Shown here: positions 42,908 to 51,593 of the stretch, piece by piece
How positions within the stretch are numbered: the first letter of the stretch is position 1
Layout of the letters: every line of letters begins with the position of its first letter
Assembly (NCBI RefSeq): GCF_017313225.1
Contig: NZ_JAFLNE010000002.1
Coordinates: forward strand, 868,001-932,000
Source: Allomuricauda sp. CAU 1633
GTDB lineage: Bacteria; Bacteroidota; Bacteroidia; Flavobacteriales; Flavobacteriaceae
Direction of reading: 5' to 3'
Length of the DNA: 64,000 bases
Made by a program: the position numbers and the translations under genes
The notes under the pieces: generated by a model
Told to the model about the DNA's origin: nothing
Databases searched by the model: none
Seen by the model: only the letters and a program-made list of their open reading frames with translations

Positions 42908-44254
42908 ATGAACAAAAAAGTCGCTTTTTATACACTGGGTTGCAAGCTCAATTTCTCCGAAACTTCCACCATTGCACGAAGTTTTGAAAAGGAGGATTTT
43001 GAGCGCGTGGACTTTTCCGAAAAAGCAGACATTTATGTGATTAACACCTGCTCTGTAACCGAGAATGCGGACAAACGTTTCAAGACCATTGTAAAACAAG
43101 CGCAAAAGGGAAATCCGGATGCTTTTGTTGCTGCTGTGGGTTGTTATGCCCAATTGAAACCGGAAGAGTTGGCTGCAGTAGATGGAGTCGATTTGGTTCT
43201 GGGAGCCACAGAAAAGTTCAAGATTACCGATTACCTGAACGATTTATTGGATTCGGACCCTGAGCGTAGTCGAAGGGTCGCCCAAATACATTCCTGCGAA
43301 ATTGAAGAAGCCGATTTTTATGTGGGCAGCTATGCTATTGGCGACCGAACCCGTGCTTTTTTGAAGGTCCAAGATGGCTGTGATTACAAATGTACCTACT
43401 GTACCATTCCTTTGGCTCGAGGCATATCACGTAGTGATACTTTGGAAAATGTTTTACTGAATGCCAGTGAAATAGCTTCCAAAGACATTAAGGAAATTGT
43501 GTTGACAGGTGTAAACATAGGGGATTATGGAAAGGGTGAATTTGGGAATAAACGGCATGAACATACCTTCTTGGATTTGGTCAAAGCTTTGGACCAAATT
43601 GATGGGATTCATCGGTTACGTATTTCGTCCATTGAGCCCAATCTTCTGAAAAACGAAACCATCGATTTTGTGGCCCAGAGCAATTCCTTTGTGCCGCATT
43701 TCCATATTCCTCTCCAAAGTGGGAGTGATGCCATCTTAAAGCTGATGCGCCGTCGCTATTTGTCCAATCTGTATGTGGACCGGGTAAAACGTATCAAAGA
43801 GGCCATGCCCCATGCCTGTATTGGGGTGGATGTAATCGTGGGCTTCCCTGGGGAAACCGATGAACATTTCTTGGAAACCTATCATTTTTTAAATGAATTG
43901 GATATTTCCTATTTACATGTATTCACTTATTCGGAACGGGACAATACCTTAGCGGCAGAAATGGATAATGCTGTACCAAAAAAAGTACGAAGCAAGCGCA
44001 GTAAGATGCTCCGCGGACTATCGGCTAAAAAAAGAAGGGCTTTCTACGAAAGCCAATTGGGTACCGTAAGGACGGTTCTTTTTGAGGGCGAGAACAAATC
44101 GGGCTATATTCATGGGTTTACCGAAAACTATGTGAAGGTAAAGGCACCTTGGAACCCAGAATTGGTCAACACCTTGCACCAAGTGGAGCTTACCGAGATC
44201 GATGAGGATGGCTTGGTGCGTTTTCAGTTTGTTTCCGCTTCAGTTTCGGCATAA
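42908..44254 (+). CDS. mtaB: tRNA ms2t6A37 methylthiotransferase
   Basis: A 448-residue radical-SAM methylthiotransferase that adds a methylthio group to t6A at tRNA position 37. N-terminal cluster cysteines are C12, C48 and C79 (TLGCKLN, NTCSVTE, VGCYAQ). The radical-SAM motif C158-xxx-C162-xx-C165 (GCDYKCTYC) is intact, followed by the TRAM-like C-terminal region. Residues 117-125 (DPERSRRVA) are encoded by a dispersed palindromic element in the loop between the two domains. The family call MtaB over MiaB/RimO rests on the overall pattern and length. Confidence 0.93.
   Translation: MNKKVAFYTLGCKLNFSETSTIARSFEKEDFERVDFSEKADIYVINTCSVTENADKRFKTIVKQAQKGNPDAFVAAVGCYAQLKPEELAAVDGVDLVLGATEKFKITDYLNDLLDSDPERSRRVAQIHSCEIEEADFYVGSYAIGDRTRAFLKVQDGCDYKCTYCTIPLARGISRSDTLENVLLNASEIASKDIKEIVLTGVNIGDYGKGEFGNKRHEHTFLDLVKALDQIDGIHRLRISSIEPNLLKNETIDFVAQSNSFVPHFHIPLQSGSDAILKLMRRRYLSNLYVDRVKRIKEAMPHACIGVDVIVGFPGETDEHFLETYHFLNELDISYLHVFTYSERDNTLAAEMDNAVPKKVRSKRSKMLRGLSAKKRRAFYESQLGTVRTVLFEGENKSGYIHGFTENYVKVKAPWNPELVNTLHQVELTEIDEDGLVRFQFVSASVSA
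43256..43279. repeat. Dispersed TGAGCGTAGTCGA element inside mtaB
   Basis: GACCC-TGAGCGTAGTCGA-AGGGTC, with complementary ends, lies in the mtaB frame and encodes DPERSRRV. The core is the same as in purL (11801-11822). Confidence 0.75.
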
Positions 44255-44257
44255 AAA

Positions 44258-44281
44258 AACCTCCCAATTGCTTGAGAGGTT
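44258..44281 (-). terminator. Terminator of the small GNAT gene
   Basis: The stem AACCTC/GAGGTT is followed on the minus strand by seven T. It lies between the convergent mtaB and small GNAT genes. On the plus strand no T run follows, so it mainly serves the minus-strand gene. Confidence 0.7.
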
Positions 44282-44304
44282 AACATCTTGTTGGTTGTAG
44301 TTGG

Positions 44305-44598
44305 TCAGATGCGGATGCCTACGGGCAGCATCTCTTTGTATTGTCTGTTTTTTCTCAAAAAACCAGCTATATGTGGGCTTGTAGGTACTACCCTTAGGTT
44401 TTTCTCTTGAATCTCGTTTAAAACGGCTTTGATAAAAGCTTCTTTAAAGCCTTCTTGGGTGATTTCTTCTGGGATTACCAGCTTGGTCAAAAATACTTTA
44501 CGCTCTTGGGAAGAGTATTCAATTTTGGCTAAATGCCCGTTGACCCTAGTTTCAAATTGGCGCAAGAAACTATTGTCGTTAATTTCCATTTCTGTCAT
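44305..44598 (-). CDS. Small GNAT-like N-acetyltransferase domain protein (YjdJ type)
   Basis: A 97-residue protein resembling the single-domain GNAT-like group: FETRVNGHLAKIEYSSQERKVFLTKLVIPEEITQEGFKEAFIKAVLNEIQEKNLRVVPTSPHIAGFLRKN. The SPHIAGFLRKNRQY ending matches the family pattern in which a Cys often precedes; here the position is Val-Pro. Acetyl acceptor unknown. A second in-frame Met at codon 4 is an alternative start. Confidence 0.78.
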   Translation of the reverse strand: MTEMEINDNSFLRQFETRVNGHLAKIEYSSQERKVFLTKLVIPEEITQEGFKEAFIKAVLNEIQEKNLRVVPTSPHIAGFLRKNRQYKEMLPVGIRI

Positions 44599-44721
44599 AT
44601 AGTACTGTTTTTAAATTGATACCGTACGATTACCAAAACGGTAATTTGGTGTCCCCTTGTTACAAAATATGTTCAAATAGGCGGGGTTAGTTATAAAAGG
44701 GATACAAAATTAGTCAAAATA

Positions 44722-44752
44722 TTGTTAATTTCCTAGACCTTATCGATATTTG
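44722..44752 (+). promoter_or_regulatory. Promoter of the alpha/beta hydrolase gene
   Basis: TTG (44722-44724), 20 bases, GATATTTG (44745-44752), one mismatch from TAnnTTTG, 8 bases before the start codon. The mRNA leader would be very short or absent. Confidence 0.5.
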
Positions 44753-44759
44753 GTGTGAA

Positions 44760-45422
44760 ATGTCCGACAAGAAAATCCATGTCTACTTCATGCCCGGGAT
44801 GGCTGCCAATCCATCCATTTTTGATGGGATAAAACTACCTGAAGCTTCTTTTGAGACCCATACCTTGGAATGGTTTCTTCCCGAAAAAGGCATGTCCTTA
44901 GCAGATTATGCCCAAAAAATGTGCGAAAAGATAAAACATGAGGCCCCCGTACTTATTGGTGTCTCTTTTGGTGGGATGTTAGTACAGGAAATGGCGAAGG
45001 TCATTCCAACCAAAAAAGTTATAGCGGTTTCCTGTGTAAAGACCTCGGATGAATTACCCAAGCGGATGCTTTTTGCCAAGTATACCAAAGTCCATAAATT
45101 ATTGCCCACAGGACTGGTGAACAATGTGGAGTTGTTGGCCAAATACGCTTTTGGTGAAACCGTTACCAAGCGGTTGGACCTTTATGAAAAATACCTTTCG
45201 GTTAGGGACAAGGGCTATATTGACTGGGCTATAGACCAAATTGTAAATTGGAAACAGACCGAGCCTCCTAAAAACTTGATTCACATTCATGGAGAAAAGG
45301 ATGCTGTTTTTCCCATAGCCAACATTGCTGATTGCATTACCGTGAAAAATGGAACACATACCATGATCATACATCGGGCCAGATGGTTCAATGAAAACCT
45401 CCCCACAATTATTTTGGAATAA
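44760..45422 (+). CDS. Alpha/beta hydrolase
   Basis: A 220-residue soluble alpha/beta hydrolase. The nucleophile elbow is GVSFGG with its Ser, the acid Asp is in HGEKDAVFP and the His is in GTHTMIIH. The oxyanion region is YFMPGMAANPSIF. Substrate not recognisable. It is followed after 50 bases by the lytic transglycosylase gene; a shared transcript is possible. Confidence 0.87.
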   Translation: MSDKKIHVYFMPGMAANPSIFDGIKLPEASFETHTLEWFLPEKGMSLADYAQKMCEKIKHEAPVLIGVSFGGMLVQEMAKVIPTKKVIAVSCVKTSDELPKRMLFAKYTKVHKLLPTGLVNNVELLAKYAFGETVTKRLDLYEKYLSVRDKGYIDWAIDQIVNWKQTEPPKNLIHIHGEKDAVFPIANIADCITVKNGTHTMIIHRARWFNENLPTIILE

Positions 45423-45472
45423 TTTCGTCTTTATAATAGTATCTTTACGGTACTCAAATAAAAGATTTTGCT

Positions 45473-46435
45473 ATGAAATACTTAAAAAACATATTAGCTC
45501 TAATCGGATTGGTCGCAGTGGTCAGCACGCTGATTTTTGCGGTGCAGTCGAATGAAGTGGAAGAGACTCCCGCAGTAAAGGAGCCTGTGGCCAAGGATAA
45601 AAATGTGGCAGATACCTATCAGATTAGTGCCATAGACATTCCCGATGATTTGAATTTTGCAGGAGAACCCGTCCCCCAAGAAGATCCTGAGATCATGGAA
45701 CGTGTAGATCGCGAGTTTTTGGTGAACACCTACTGGCAATCCAACGCCGTATTGTTGATAAAACGTGCCAACAAATATTTTCCAATTATCGAACCCATTT
45801 TGAAGAAGAATGGCATCCCTGATGATTTTAAATATTTGGCCGTGGCTGAAAGTGGTCTTGAAAATTTGGTTTCTCCGGCAGGGGCAACCGGTTTTTGGCA
45901 AATTATGAAAGGAACAGGAAGAGAGTATGGCTTGGAGGTAAATGATAATGTGGACGAACGCTACCATGTGGAAAAATCTACCCAAGTGGCCTGCGATTAC
46001 TTGAATAAATGGAAAGAGCGTTTTGGCACTTGGACCCTGACAGCAGCTGCCTATAACGCGGGACCCGCTGGAATCCAAAAATATATGGGTATCCAGCAGG
46101 TGGACGATTACTACGACTTATTGTTGGGGCAGGAGACCGGAAGATACGTGTTTCGGATATTGGCCATTAAGGAAATCATTTCCCATCCCGAAAAATACGG
46201 TTTTGAGTTGGAGCAAAAAGACATGTACGAAAAAGTACCCACCTTTACCGTGGAAGTGGATGAGCCCGTGGCCAACTGGGCGGAGTTTGCCGAGCTTTAC
46301 GAAATCAACTACAAAGTCCTCAAAAGGCACAACCCCTGGTTGCGTGAACCACATTTAAACAACGCATCCCGTAAAAAGTATACTATCGAGATTCCAAATA
46401 AGGGGTATTATCGAGTTGGAAGTGCTGGGCAGTAG
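45473..46435 (+). CDS. Lytic transglycosylase (SLT/MltD-like), membrane-anchored
   Basis: A 320-residue protein with an N-terminal signal anchor (ILALIGLVAVVSTLIFAVQ, about 6-24). The SLT domain shows FKYLAVAESGLENLVSPAGATGFWQIMKGTGREYGL, with the catalytic Glu in ESGL, and LTAAAYNAGPAGIQKYM. The C-terminal 50 residues resemble a LysM-like repeat (FAELYEINYKVLKRHNPWLRE). It cleaves peptidoglycan glycan strands. MltD-type call is from domain order. Confidence 0.92.
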   Translation: MKYLKNILALIGLVAVVSTLIFAVQSNEVEETPAVKEPVAKDKNVADTYQISAIDIPDDLNFAGEPVPQEDPEIMERVDREFLVNTYWQSNAVLLIKRANKYFPIIEPILKKNGIPDDFKYLAVAESGLENLVSPAGATGFWQIMKGTGREYGLEVNDNVDERYHVEKSTQVACDYLNKWKERFGTWTLTAAAYNAGPAGIQKYMGIQQVDDYYDLLLGQETGRYVFRILAIKEIISHPEKYGFELEQKDMYEKVPTFTVEVDEPVANWAEFAELYEINYKVLKRHNPWLREPHLNNASRKKYTIEIPNKGYYRVGSAGQ

Positions 46436-46492
46436 GTAAAAATACAGATAAGGGATAATGAGTATAAAATCTTGATTCGGCAAAAGCTAAGC

Positions 46493-46552
46493 ACCAAGCT
46501 CCAAATTCCAAAAAAGGAAATTGGGATTTAGGTTTTGTAATTTGGGATTTTT
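46493..46552. repeat. Low-complexity CCAAATTCC/GGAAATTGG intergenic repeat
   Basis: CCAAATTCC, six A, GGAAATTGG (one mismatch from an inverted repeat) is followed by TTTGGGATTT-like units. It lies between convergent genes. No coding content. Confidence 0.3.
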
Positions 46553-46556
46553 ATGG

Positions 46557-47072
46557 CTAGATCTTCTTCATCTGCTGCTGCATCATCTTGATCTGTTCGG
46601 TAAGCATGTTGTTTTTGTCCAACTTTTTGGCTTCCTGAAGCAATTGGGTGGCTTCGCGCTTTCTGCGCTTTTGCATGGCAATACCGGCCAAGCTCAATTT
46701 GGTCATGGCCACATCGTAATCCATAGTGAGACCAAATTTCAAGGCCTTTTTAAAATATTTCTCCGCTTGGGTCAGGTTCTTTTGGGAATAGATGATACCG
46801 TGTAAGTAGTTGTAGTAGCCCTCTTGCTTTTTAATCAAGGCGACGGATGGGTTCTTGATTTTGTCCAACCACTTTTGCGTACCTTCCATGTCCTGTTTAC
46901 GCATCCGAAGAAAGGCCAACAAAATCATTTCGTTTCTAAAATAAAGGAAAATAAAAATCAACGAAAACAGAATCAAGGCAATTCCGTTGCCAATATTCCC
47001 TTCAATAAATTGATAAACGGCATATCCAATGATCAATGCGGCGATAACAAGTTTGATGTTTTTGTTGAACAT
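46557..47072 (-). CDS. Membrane protein with TPR-like C-terminus
   Basis: A 171-residue protein with two N-terminal membrane helices (about 7-23 and 28-46) and a helical C-terminal part with TPR-like repeats: YYNYLHGIIYSQKNLTQAEKYFKKALKFG and DVAMTKLSLAGIAMQKRRKREATQLLQEAKKLD. It ends MMQQQMKKI. Function unknown. It is divergent from rpmH. Confidence 0.8.
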   Translation of the reverse strand: MFNKNIKLVIAALIIGYAVYQFIEGNIGNGIALILFSLIFIFLYFRNEMILLAFLRMRKQDMEGTQKWLDKIKNPSVALIKKQEGYYNYLHGIIYSQKNLTQAEKYFKKALKFGLTMDYDVAMTKLSLAGIAMQKRRKREATQLLQEAKKLDKNNMLTEQIKMMQQQMKKI

Positions 47073-47149
47073 ATTCCAGCTGATTTTTTCCTTTTAGTAA
47101 CGAGGGGGCAAAAGTACTAAAAACTAATTTAAATATTTTTGCGGTTGAC

Positions 47150-47179
47150 TTGCCAAAATAAAAAGTCTTTGTATATTTG
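47150..47179 (+). promoter_or_regulatory. Promoter of rpmH
   Basis: TTG (47150-47152), exactly 19 bases, TATATTTG (47172-47179), a perfect match with the same spacing as at rpmE2. Confidence 0.82.
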
Positions 47180-47242
47180 CGCCCAGAATTTTTCGGGAAG
47201 ATTACTTTTCCCACGAACAAAATCCATTAAAAGAGTTCCGAA

Positions 47243-47401
47243 ATGAAAAGAACGTATCAGCCGTCAAAAAGGAAGAGAAGAAACAAGCATGGTTTTAGGG
47301 AGCGCATGGCGACTGCCAATGGTAGAAAAGTTCTTGCGAGAAGAAGAGCCAAAGGAAGAAAAAGATTAACTGTTTCCTCTGAGCCAAGACATAAAAAATA
47401 A
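47243..47401 (+). CDS. rpmH: 50S ribosomal protein L34
   Basis: The 52-residue frame [20 protein letters not shown]...[31 protein letters not shown] is unmistakable L34, with the small basic core intact and a short C-terminal extension. It has a perfect promoter 64 bases upstream and a terminator right behind it. It is not next to rnpA here, unlike the textbook order. Confidence 0.97.
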   Translation: MKRTYQPSKRKRRNKHGFRERMATANGRKVLARRRAKGRKRLTVSSEPRHKK

Positions 47402-47424
47402 TGATAGTATTTTAGATTTAAATT

Positions 47425-47460
47425 AAAGGTGTTACTTTTCCAGTAACACCTTTTTTTTGA
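47425..47460 (+). terminator. rpmH terminator
   Basis: The 8-bp stem GGTGTTAC/GTAACACC with a 7-base loop TTTTCCA is followed by eight T, 27 bases after the rpmH stop. Confidence 0.93.
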
Positions 47461-47499
47461 CGTGCCAACAAAAGAAAACGAGTAACACCCTATATAAAA

Positions 47500-50352
47500 A
47501 TGCCAAAAAGAAAAGATTTAAAATCCATTTTGATTATTGGTTCTGGCCCCATCATCATTGGTCAGGCATGTGAGTTCGATTATTCAGGTTCCCAAGCACT
47601 TCGGTCGCTTCGCGAGGATGGTATTGAGACCATCTTGATCAATAGCAACCCCGCTACGATTATGACAGACCCCACCATGGCAGACCATGTGTATTTGAAA
47701 CCGTTGAATACCAAATCAATTGTTGAGATTTTAAAGAATCACCCCAATATTGATGCTGTTTTGCCTACCATGGGAGGTCAAACCGCATTGAACCTTTGCA
47801 TTGAGGCTGATGAAAAGGGAATTTGGGAAGACTTTGGAGTTGAAATTATTGGTGTGGATATTGATGCCATCAACATCACTGAAGACCGTGAGAAATTCCG
47901 GGAATTGATGCTGAAAATAGGCATTGGAATGCCTCCTCAGGCTTCCGCAACCTCCTTTTTAAAAGGAAAGGAAATAGCACAGGAGTTCGGTTTTCCCTTG
48001 GTAATCAGGGCTTCATTTACCCTTGGAGGGGCTGGAGCAGGTATCGTTTACGATCCAGAGGATTTTGATGATATGTTGAGCCATGGTCTGGAAGTATCGC
48101 CCATTCACGAGGTGATGATAGACAAGGCCTTAATGGGCTGGAAAGAATACGAGTTGGAGCTGCTTCGCGATAAAAATGACAATGTGGTCATCATCTGTAC
48201 CATTGAAAATATGGACCCGATGGGAATCCACACAGGGGATTCCATTACCGTGGCTCCTGCGATGACCCTCTCGGACCGTACTTTTCAGCGGATGAGGGAT
48301 ATGGCCATCCATATGATGCGCAGCATTGGGGATTTCGCTGGAGGGTGTAATGTGCAGTTTGCGGTAAGCCCGGATGAAAAAGAAGACATTATCGCCATCG
48401 AGATCAACCCAAGGGTGTCTCGATCTTCAGCTTTGGCCTCAAAAGCAACGGGCTACCCCATTGCTAAGATTGCGGCCAAATTGGCGATTGGGTATACTTT
48501 GGATGAGTTAGACAACCAAATTACCAAATCTACTTCGGCCTTGTTTGAGCCCACTTTGGACTACGTCATTGTAAAGATTCCACGTTGGAACTTTGACAAG
48601 TTTGAAGGTTCGGACCGAGCTTTGGGGCTACAGATGAAGTCTGTTGGGGAAGTGATGGGCATTGGTCGCTCGTTCCAAGAAGCCCTGCATAAAGCCACGC
48701 AATCCCTTGAAATCAAGCGAAATGGATTGGGCGCCGATGGAAAAGGATATAAAGATTACGAAAAAATCATCCAAAAATTAAAAGTGCCCAGTTGGGATCG
48801 GGTATTTGTGATTTATGATGCCATTCAACTGGGTATACCGTTGAAACGCATCCATGACATCACCAAAATAGATATGTGGTTCTTAAAACAGTATGAAGAA
48901 CTACACTTCTTGGAGATGGAAATTTCAAAATATACGGTTGAAAGCTTGCCCAAGGCCTTGCTTTTGGAAGCTAAACAAAAAGGCTTTGCCGACCGCCAGA
49001 TAGCGCACATGTTGGATTGCTACGAAAGTGAAGTGCATACCAAGCGTACCGATTTGGGCATCAACAGGGTGTATAAATTGGTGGACACCTGTGCGGCTGA
49101 ATTTAAGGCCGTTACACCTTATTATTATTCCACTTTTGAGGAGGAGATTGAAACGCCTGATGGGGAGCGTTATGTGGCCAATGACAGTGTGGTGACCGAT
49201 AAGAAAAAAATTGTGGTTCTGGGTTCAGGCCCCAACCGAATAGGGCAGGGGATAGAGTTTGACTACTGCTGTGTGCATGGAGTCTTGGCAGCAGCAGAAT
49301 GTGGTTATGAGACCATTATGATCAACTGTAACCCGGAAACCGTTTCCACGGATTTTGATACTGCGGACAAGCTGTATTTTGAGCCTGTTTTTTGGGAGCA
49401 TATCTACGATATTATCCGACATGAAAAACCTGAGGGGGTTATTGTACAGTTGGGTGGTCAGACTGCATTGAAACTGGCCGAAAAATTGGATAAATACGGT
49501 ATCAACATCATTGGAACCAGCTTTAAATCCTTGGATTTAGCCGAGGACCGAGGAAGCTTCTCCACATTATTGAAAGACAATGACATACCTTACCCAAGAT
49601 TCGGGGTGGCGGAAACCGCTGAAGAAGCCTTGGATTTGGCCGATGAGCTGAACTTTCCACTTTTGGTAAGACCTTCGTATGTTTTGGGGGGACAAGGGAT
49701 GAAAATTGTGATCAACAAGGAAGAATTGGAAGCCCACGTAGTGGATTTGTTGCGAAGTATCCCAAACAACAAACTGCTCTTGGATCATTATTTGGATGGT
49801 GCTATTGAAGCAGAAGCAGATGCTATATGCGATGGGGAGGATGTGTATATCATCGGTATCATGGAGCACATTGAGCCCTGCGGGATTCATTCAGGAGACT
49901 CCAATGCCACTTTACCACCGTTTAACTTGGGTGAATTTGTCATGCAGCAAATCAAGGACCATACCCGTAAAATTGCATTGGCTTTGAACACTGTGGGGTT
50001 GATCAACATTCAGTTTGCGATCAAGGATGACATTGTTTACATTATTGAGGCGAACCCAAGGGCATCCAGAACGGTCCCCTTTATCGCCAAGGCCTACGGT
50101 GAACCGTATGTGAATTTTGCCACCAAGGTGATGCTGGGCGAGAAAAAGATCAAGGATTTTGACTTTAAACCACATTTGGATGGCTACGCTATAAAACAAC
50201 CTGTGTTCTCCTTCAACAAGTTCCCTAACGTGAACAAAAACCTGGGGCCAGAAATGAAGAGTACCGGAGAGAGCATTTTGTTTATCGATAGTCTAAAAGA
50301 CGATGAGTTTTACAATTTATATTCCCGAAGAAAGATGTACTTGAGCAAGTAA
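47500..50352 (+). CDS. carB: Carbamoyl-phosphate synthase large subunit, lacking the allosteric domain
   Basis: A 950-residue ATP-grasp enzyme making carbamoyl phosphate for pyrimidine and arginine synthesis. It has two homologous halves: IIGSGPIIIGQACEFDYSGSQALRSLREDG opens the first, and VLGSGPNRIGQGIEFDYCCVHGVLAAAECG (from about residue 570) opens the second. ATP-grasp motifs occur in both. It stops at MKSTGESILFIDSLKDDEFYNLYSRRKMYLSK, about 120 residues short of E. coli CarB, so the C-terminal MGS-like domain that binds UMP and ornithine is absent. carA is not in the window. The start codon follows the rpmH terminator by 40 bases. Confidence 0.95.
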   Translation: MPKRKDLKSILIIGSGPIIIGQACEFDYSGSQALRSLREDGIETILINSNPATIMTDPTMADHVYLKPLNTKSIVEILKNHPNIDAVLPTMGGQTALNLCIEADEKGIWEDFGVEIIGVDIDAINITEDREKFRELMLKIGIGMPPQASATSFLKGKEIAQEFGFPLVIRASFTLGGAGAGIVYDPEDFDDMLSHGLEVSPIHEVMIDKALMGWKEYELELLRDKNDNVVIICTIENMDPMGIHTGDSITVAPAMTLSDRTFQRMRDMAIHMMRSIGDFAGGCNVQFAVSPDEKEDIIAIEINPRVSRSSALASKATGYPIAKIAAKLAIGYTLDELDNQITKSTSALFEPTLDYVIVKIPRWNFDKFEGSDRALGLQMKSVGEVMGIGRSFQEALHKATQSLEIKRNGLGADGKGYKDYEKIIQKLKVPSWDRVFVIYDAIQLGIPLKRIHDITKIDMWFLKQYEELHFLEMEISKYTVESLPKALLLEAKQKGFADRQIAHMLDCYESEVHTKRTDLGINRVYKLVDTCAAEFKAVTPYYYSTFEEEIETPDGERYVANDSVVTDKKKIVVLGSGPNRIGQGIEFDYCCVHGVLAAAECGYETIMINCNPETVSTDFDTADKLYFEPVFWEHIYDIIRHEKPEGVIVQLGGQTALKLAEKLDKYGINIIGTSFKSLDLAEDRGSFSTLLKDNDIPYPRFGVAETAEEALDLADELNFPLLVRPSYVLGGQGMKIVINKEELEAHVVDLLRSIPNNKLLLDHYLDGAIEAEADAICDGEDVYIIGIMEHIEPCGIHSGDSNATLPPFNLGEFVMQQIKDHTRKIALALNTVGLINIQFAIKDDIVYIIEANPRASRTVPFIAKAYGEPYVNFATKVMLGEKKIKDFDFKPHLDGYAIKQPVFSFNKFPNVNKNLGPEMKSTGESILFIDSLKDDEFYNLYSRRKMYLSK

Positions 50353-50390
50353 TTCCAATACATTAAAAAGTAAACCTTTGCGATGGTCGC

Positions 50391-50972
50391 CTAATCTTTG
50401 ACAGTAAAAGATTGAGCAATTGTCTCAAAGGTTTTTTTATGCTCCTTTTTTTTGCTTTTCAAGGTCCAGGACATCACCATATGAATTTTGCTCTTTCCAT
50501 CGATAAACGTTAGGAAATAGCTCAATTCTTCCCCAATGTTATCCACCTTGGCATCAATCTCAATGGCTTCGGCCTCCAATCCAGAAATGGTCATTGGAGT
50601 AGACTCTGATTGATAGGTGATTTGCATTCGTTCTGCCAATCGTTTTAACTGAATATCCCTGTATAGCGCAATATTGAATTCATCCCCATAATCCAGTTCG
50701 TTTAGCACAGTGATGAACTCCTTTTTTGGTTCATCAATGACGATGGTATAGATTTCTTTATGGATATTTTGACGCTGAAGGGAGGCATCATTGTTCAAAC
50801 CAGTGGTCTGTTGCATGTCCTTGGGAATACCGATTTCATAATCATCAACAACTATTTTGTGGAATTCAACTTGGCTGGTGGTTGACTCTGGTGTTTTCTT
50901 TTTACCATCCATGCAGGAACTTAAAGAAAGAGCTAGGCTAGCTGTAAGTAGGAGAACGATTTTTATTTTCAT
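50391..50972 (-). CDS. Hypothetical lipoprotein
   Basis: A 193-residue protein with lipoprotein signal MKIKIVLLLTASLALSLSSC (lipobox LSSC) and the spacer MDGKKKTPESTTSQ. The rest looks like one alpha/beta domain, beginning YEIGIPKDMQQTTGLNNDASLQ. Family not recognised. It converges on carB, 38 bases apart. Confidence 0.75.
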   Translation of the reverse strand: MKIKIVLLLTASLALSLSSCMDGKKKTPESTTSQVEFHKIVVDDYEIGIPKDMQQTTGLNNDASLQRQNIHKEIYTIVIDEPKKEFITVLNELDYGDEFNIALYRDIQLKRLAERMQITYQSESTPMTISGLEAEAIEIDAKVDNIGEELSYFLTFIDGKSKIHMVMSWTLKSKKKEHKKTFETIAQSFTVKD

Positions 50973-51043
50973 ATTGGGATTGAACTATTTGGAACGAAAT
51001 AAAAATAAACAATTTGAAAATCAAACCAAAAGCAACCAAAAAA

Positions 51044-51058
51044 CCCCGCAAAGCGGGG
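51044..51058 (-). terminator. Terminator of the AhpD-like gene
   Basis: The perfect stem CCCCGC/GCGGGG with loop AAA is followed on the minus strand by TTTTTTGG. It lies 29 bases past the stop of the AhpD-like gene, and upstream of the hypothetical lipoprotein gene. Confidence 0.85.
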
Positions 51059-51086
51059 CCTTTATCATCTGTTACAATTGTAAACC

Positions 51087-51527
51087 TTAACCCTCAAGAG
51101 GCTTGTGGGTACTGATGGCAATCCGGTTCCAAGCATTTATGGTCACTACCGCCATAATGATTTGGGCAAGGTAATTCCCATCAAACAATTCCATAGCTTT
51201 TTCATAGGTTTCCTGCGTTAAACCATTCTCATGAACCAAGGTGACCTCTTCAGTAATTTTAAGAATGACTTGTTCCTCTTCTGAATATAAGTCGGTGTCC
51301 CACCAAGCGTCCAACAAAAGCAAACGTTTTGGATTTTCTCCCAGTTTCAGGGCTTCTTCTGTATGCATGTTAATGCAAAACGCACAACCATTAATTTGGC
51401 TAGCTCGAATTTTAATGAGCTTGTAATGGTTTTTGTTTAATTGGCCCTCTTGCAAATATTTTTCCAGCCCAAACATGGCATTGAAGGCTTGAGGTTCTAA
51501 GGCATCAATTTGAATTCTGTTTTCCAT
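51087..51527 (-). CDS. Carboxymuconolactone decarboxylase/AhpD-like protein
   Basis: A 146-residue all-helical protein with the AhpD-type redox motif CAFCINMHTEEALKLG (CxxC plus His), consistent with alkylhydroperoxidase-like activity. It lies downstream of, and co-directional with, a Crp/Fnr regulator (66-base gap), so regulation by it is probable. Such pairs are frequent in Bacteroidota. Physiological substrate unknown. Confidence 0.9.
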   Translation of the reverse strand: MENRIQIDALEPQAFNAMFGLEKYLQEGQLNKNHYKLIKIRASQINGCAFCINMHTEEALKLGENPKRLLLLDAWWDTDLYSEEEQVILKITEEVTLVHENGLTQETYEKAMELFDGNYLAQIIMAVVTINAWNRIAISTHKPLEG

Positions 51528-51593
51528 TTTTTTATTGTTTTTTGAATGTGGAACGAAGGTATTTCATGCTGTATTCAAAAAACTTAAACAGGT

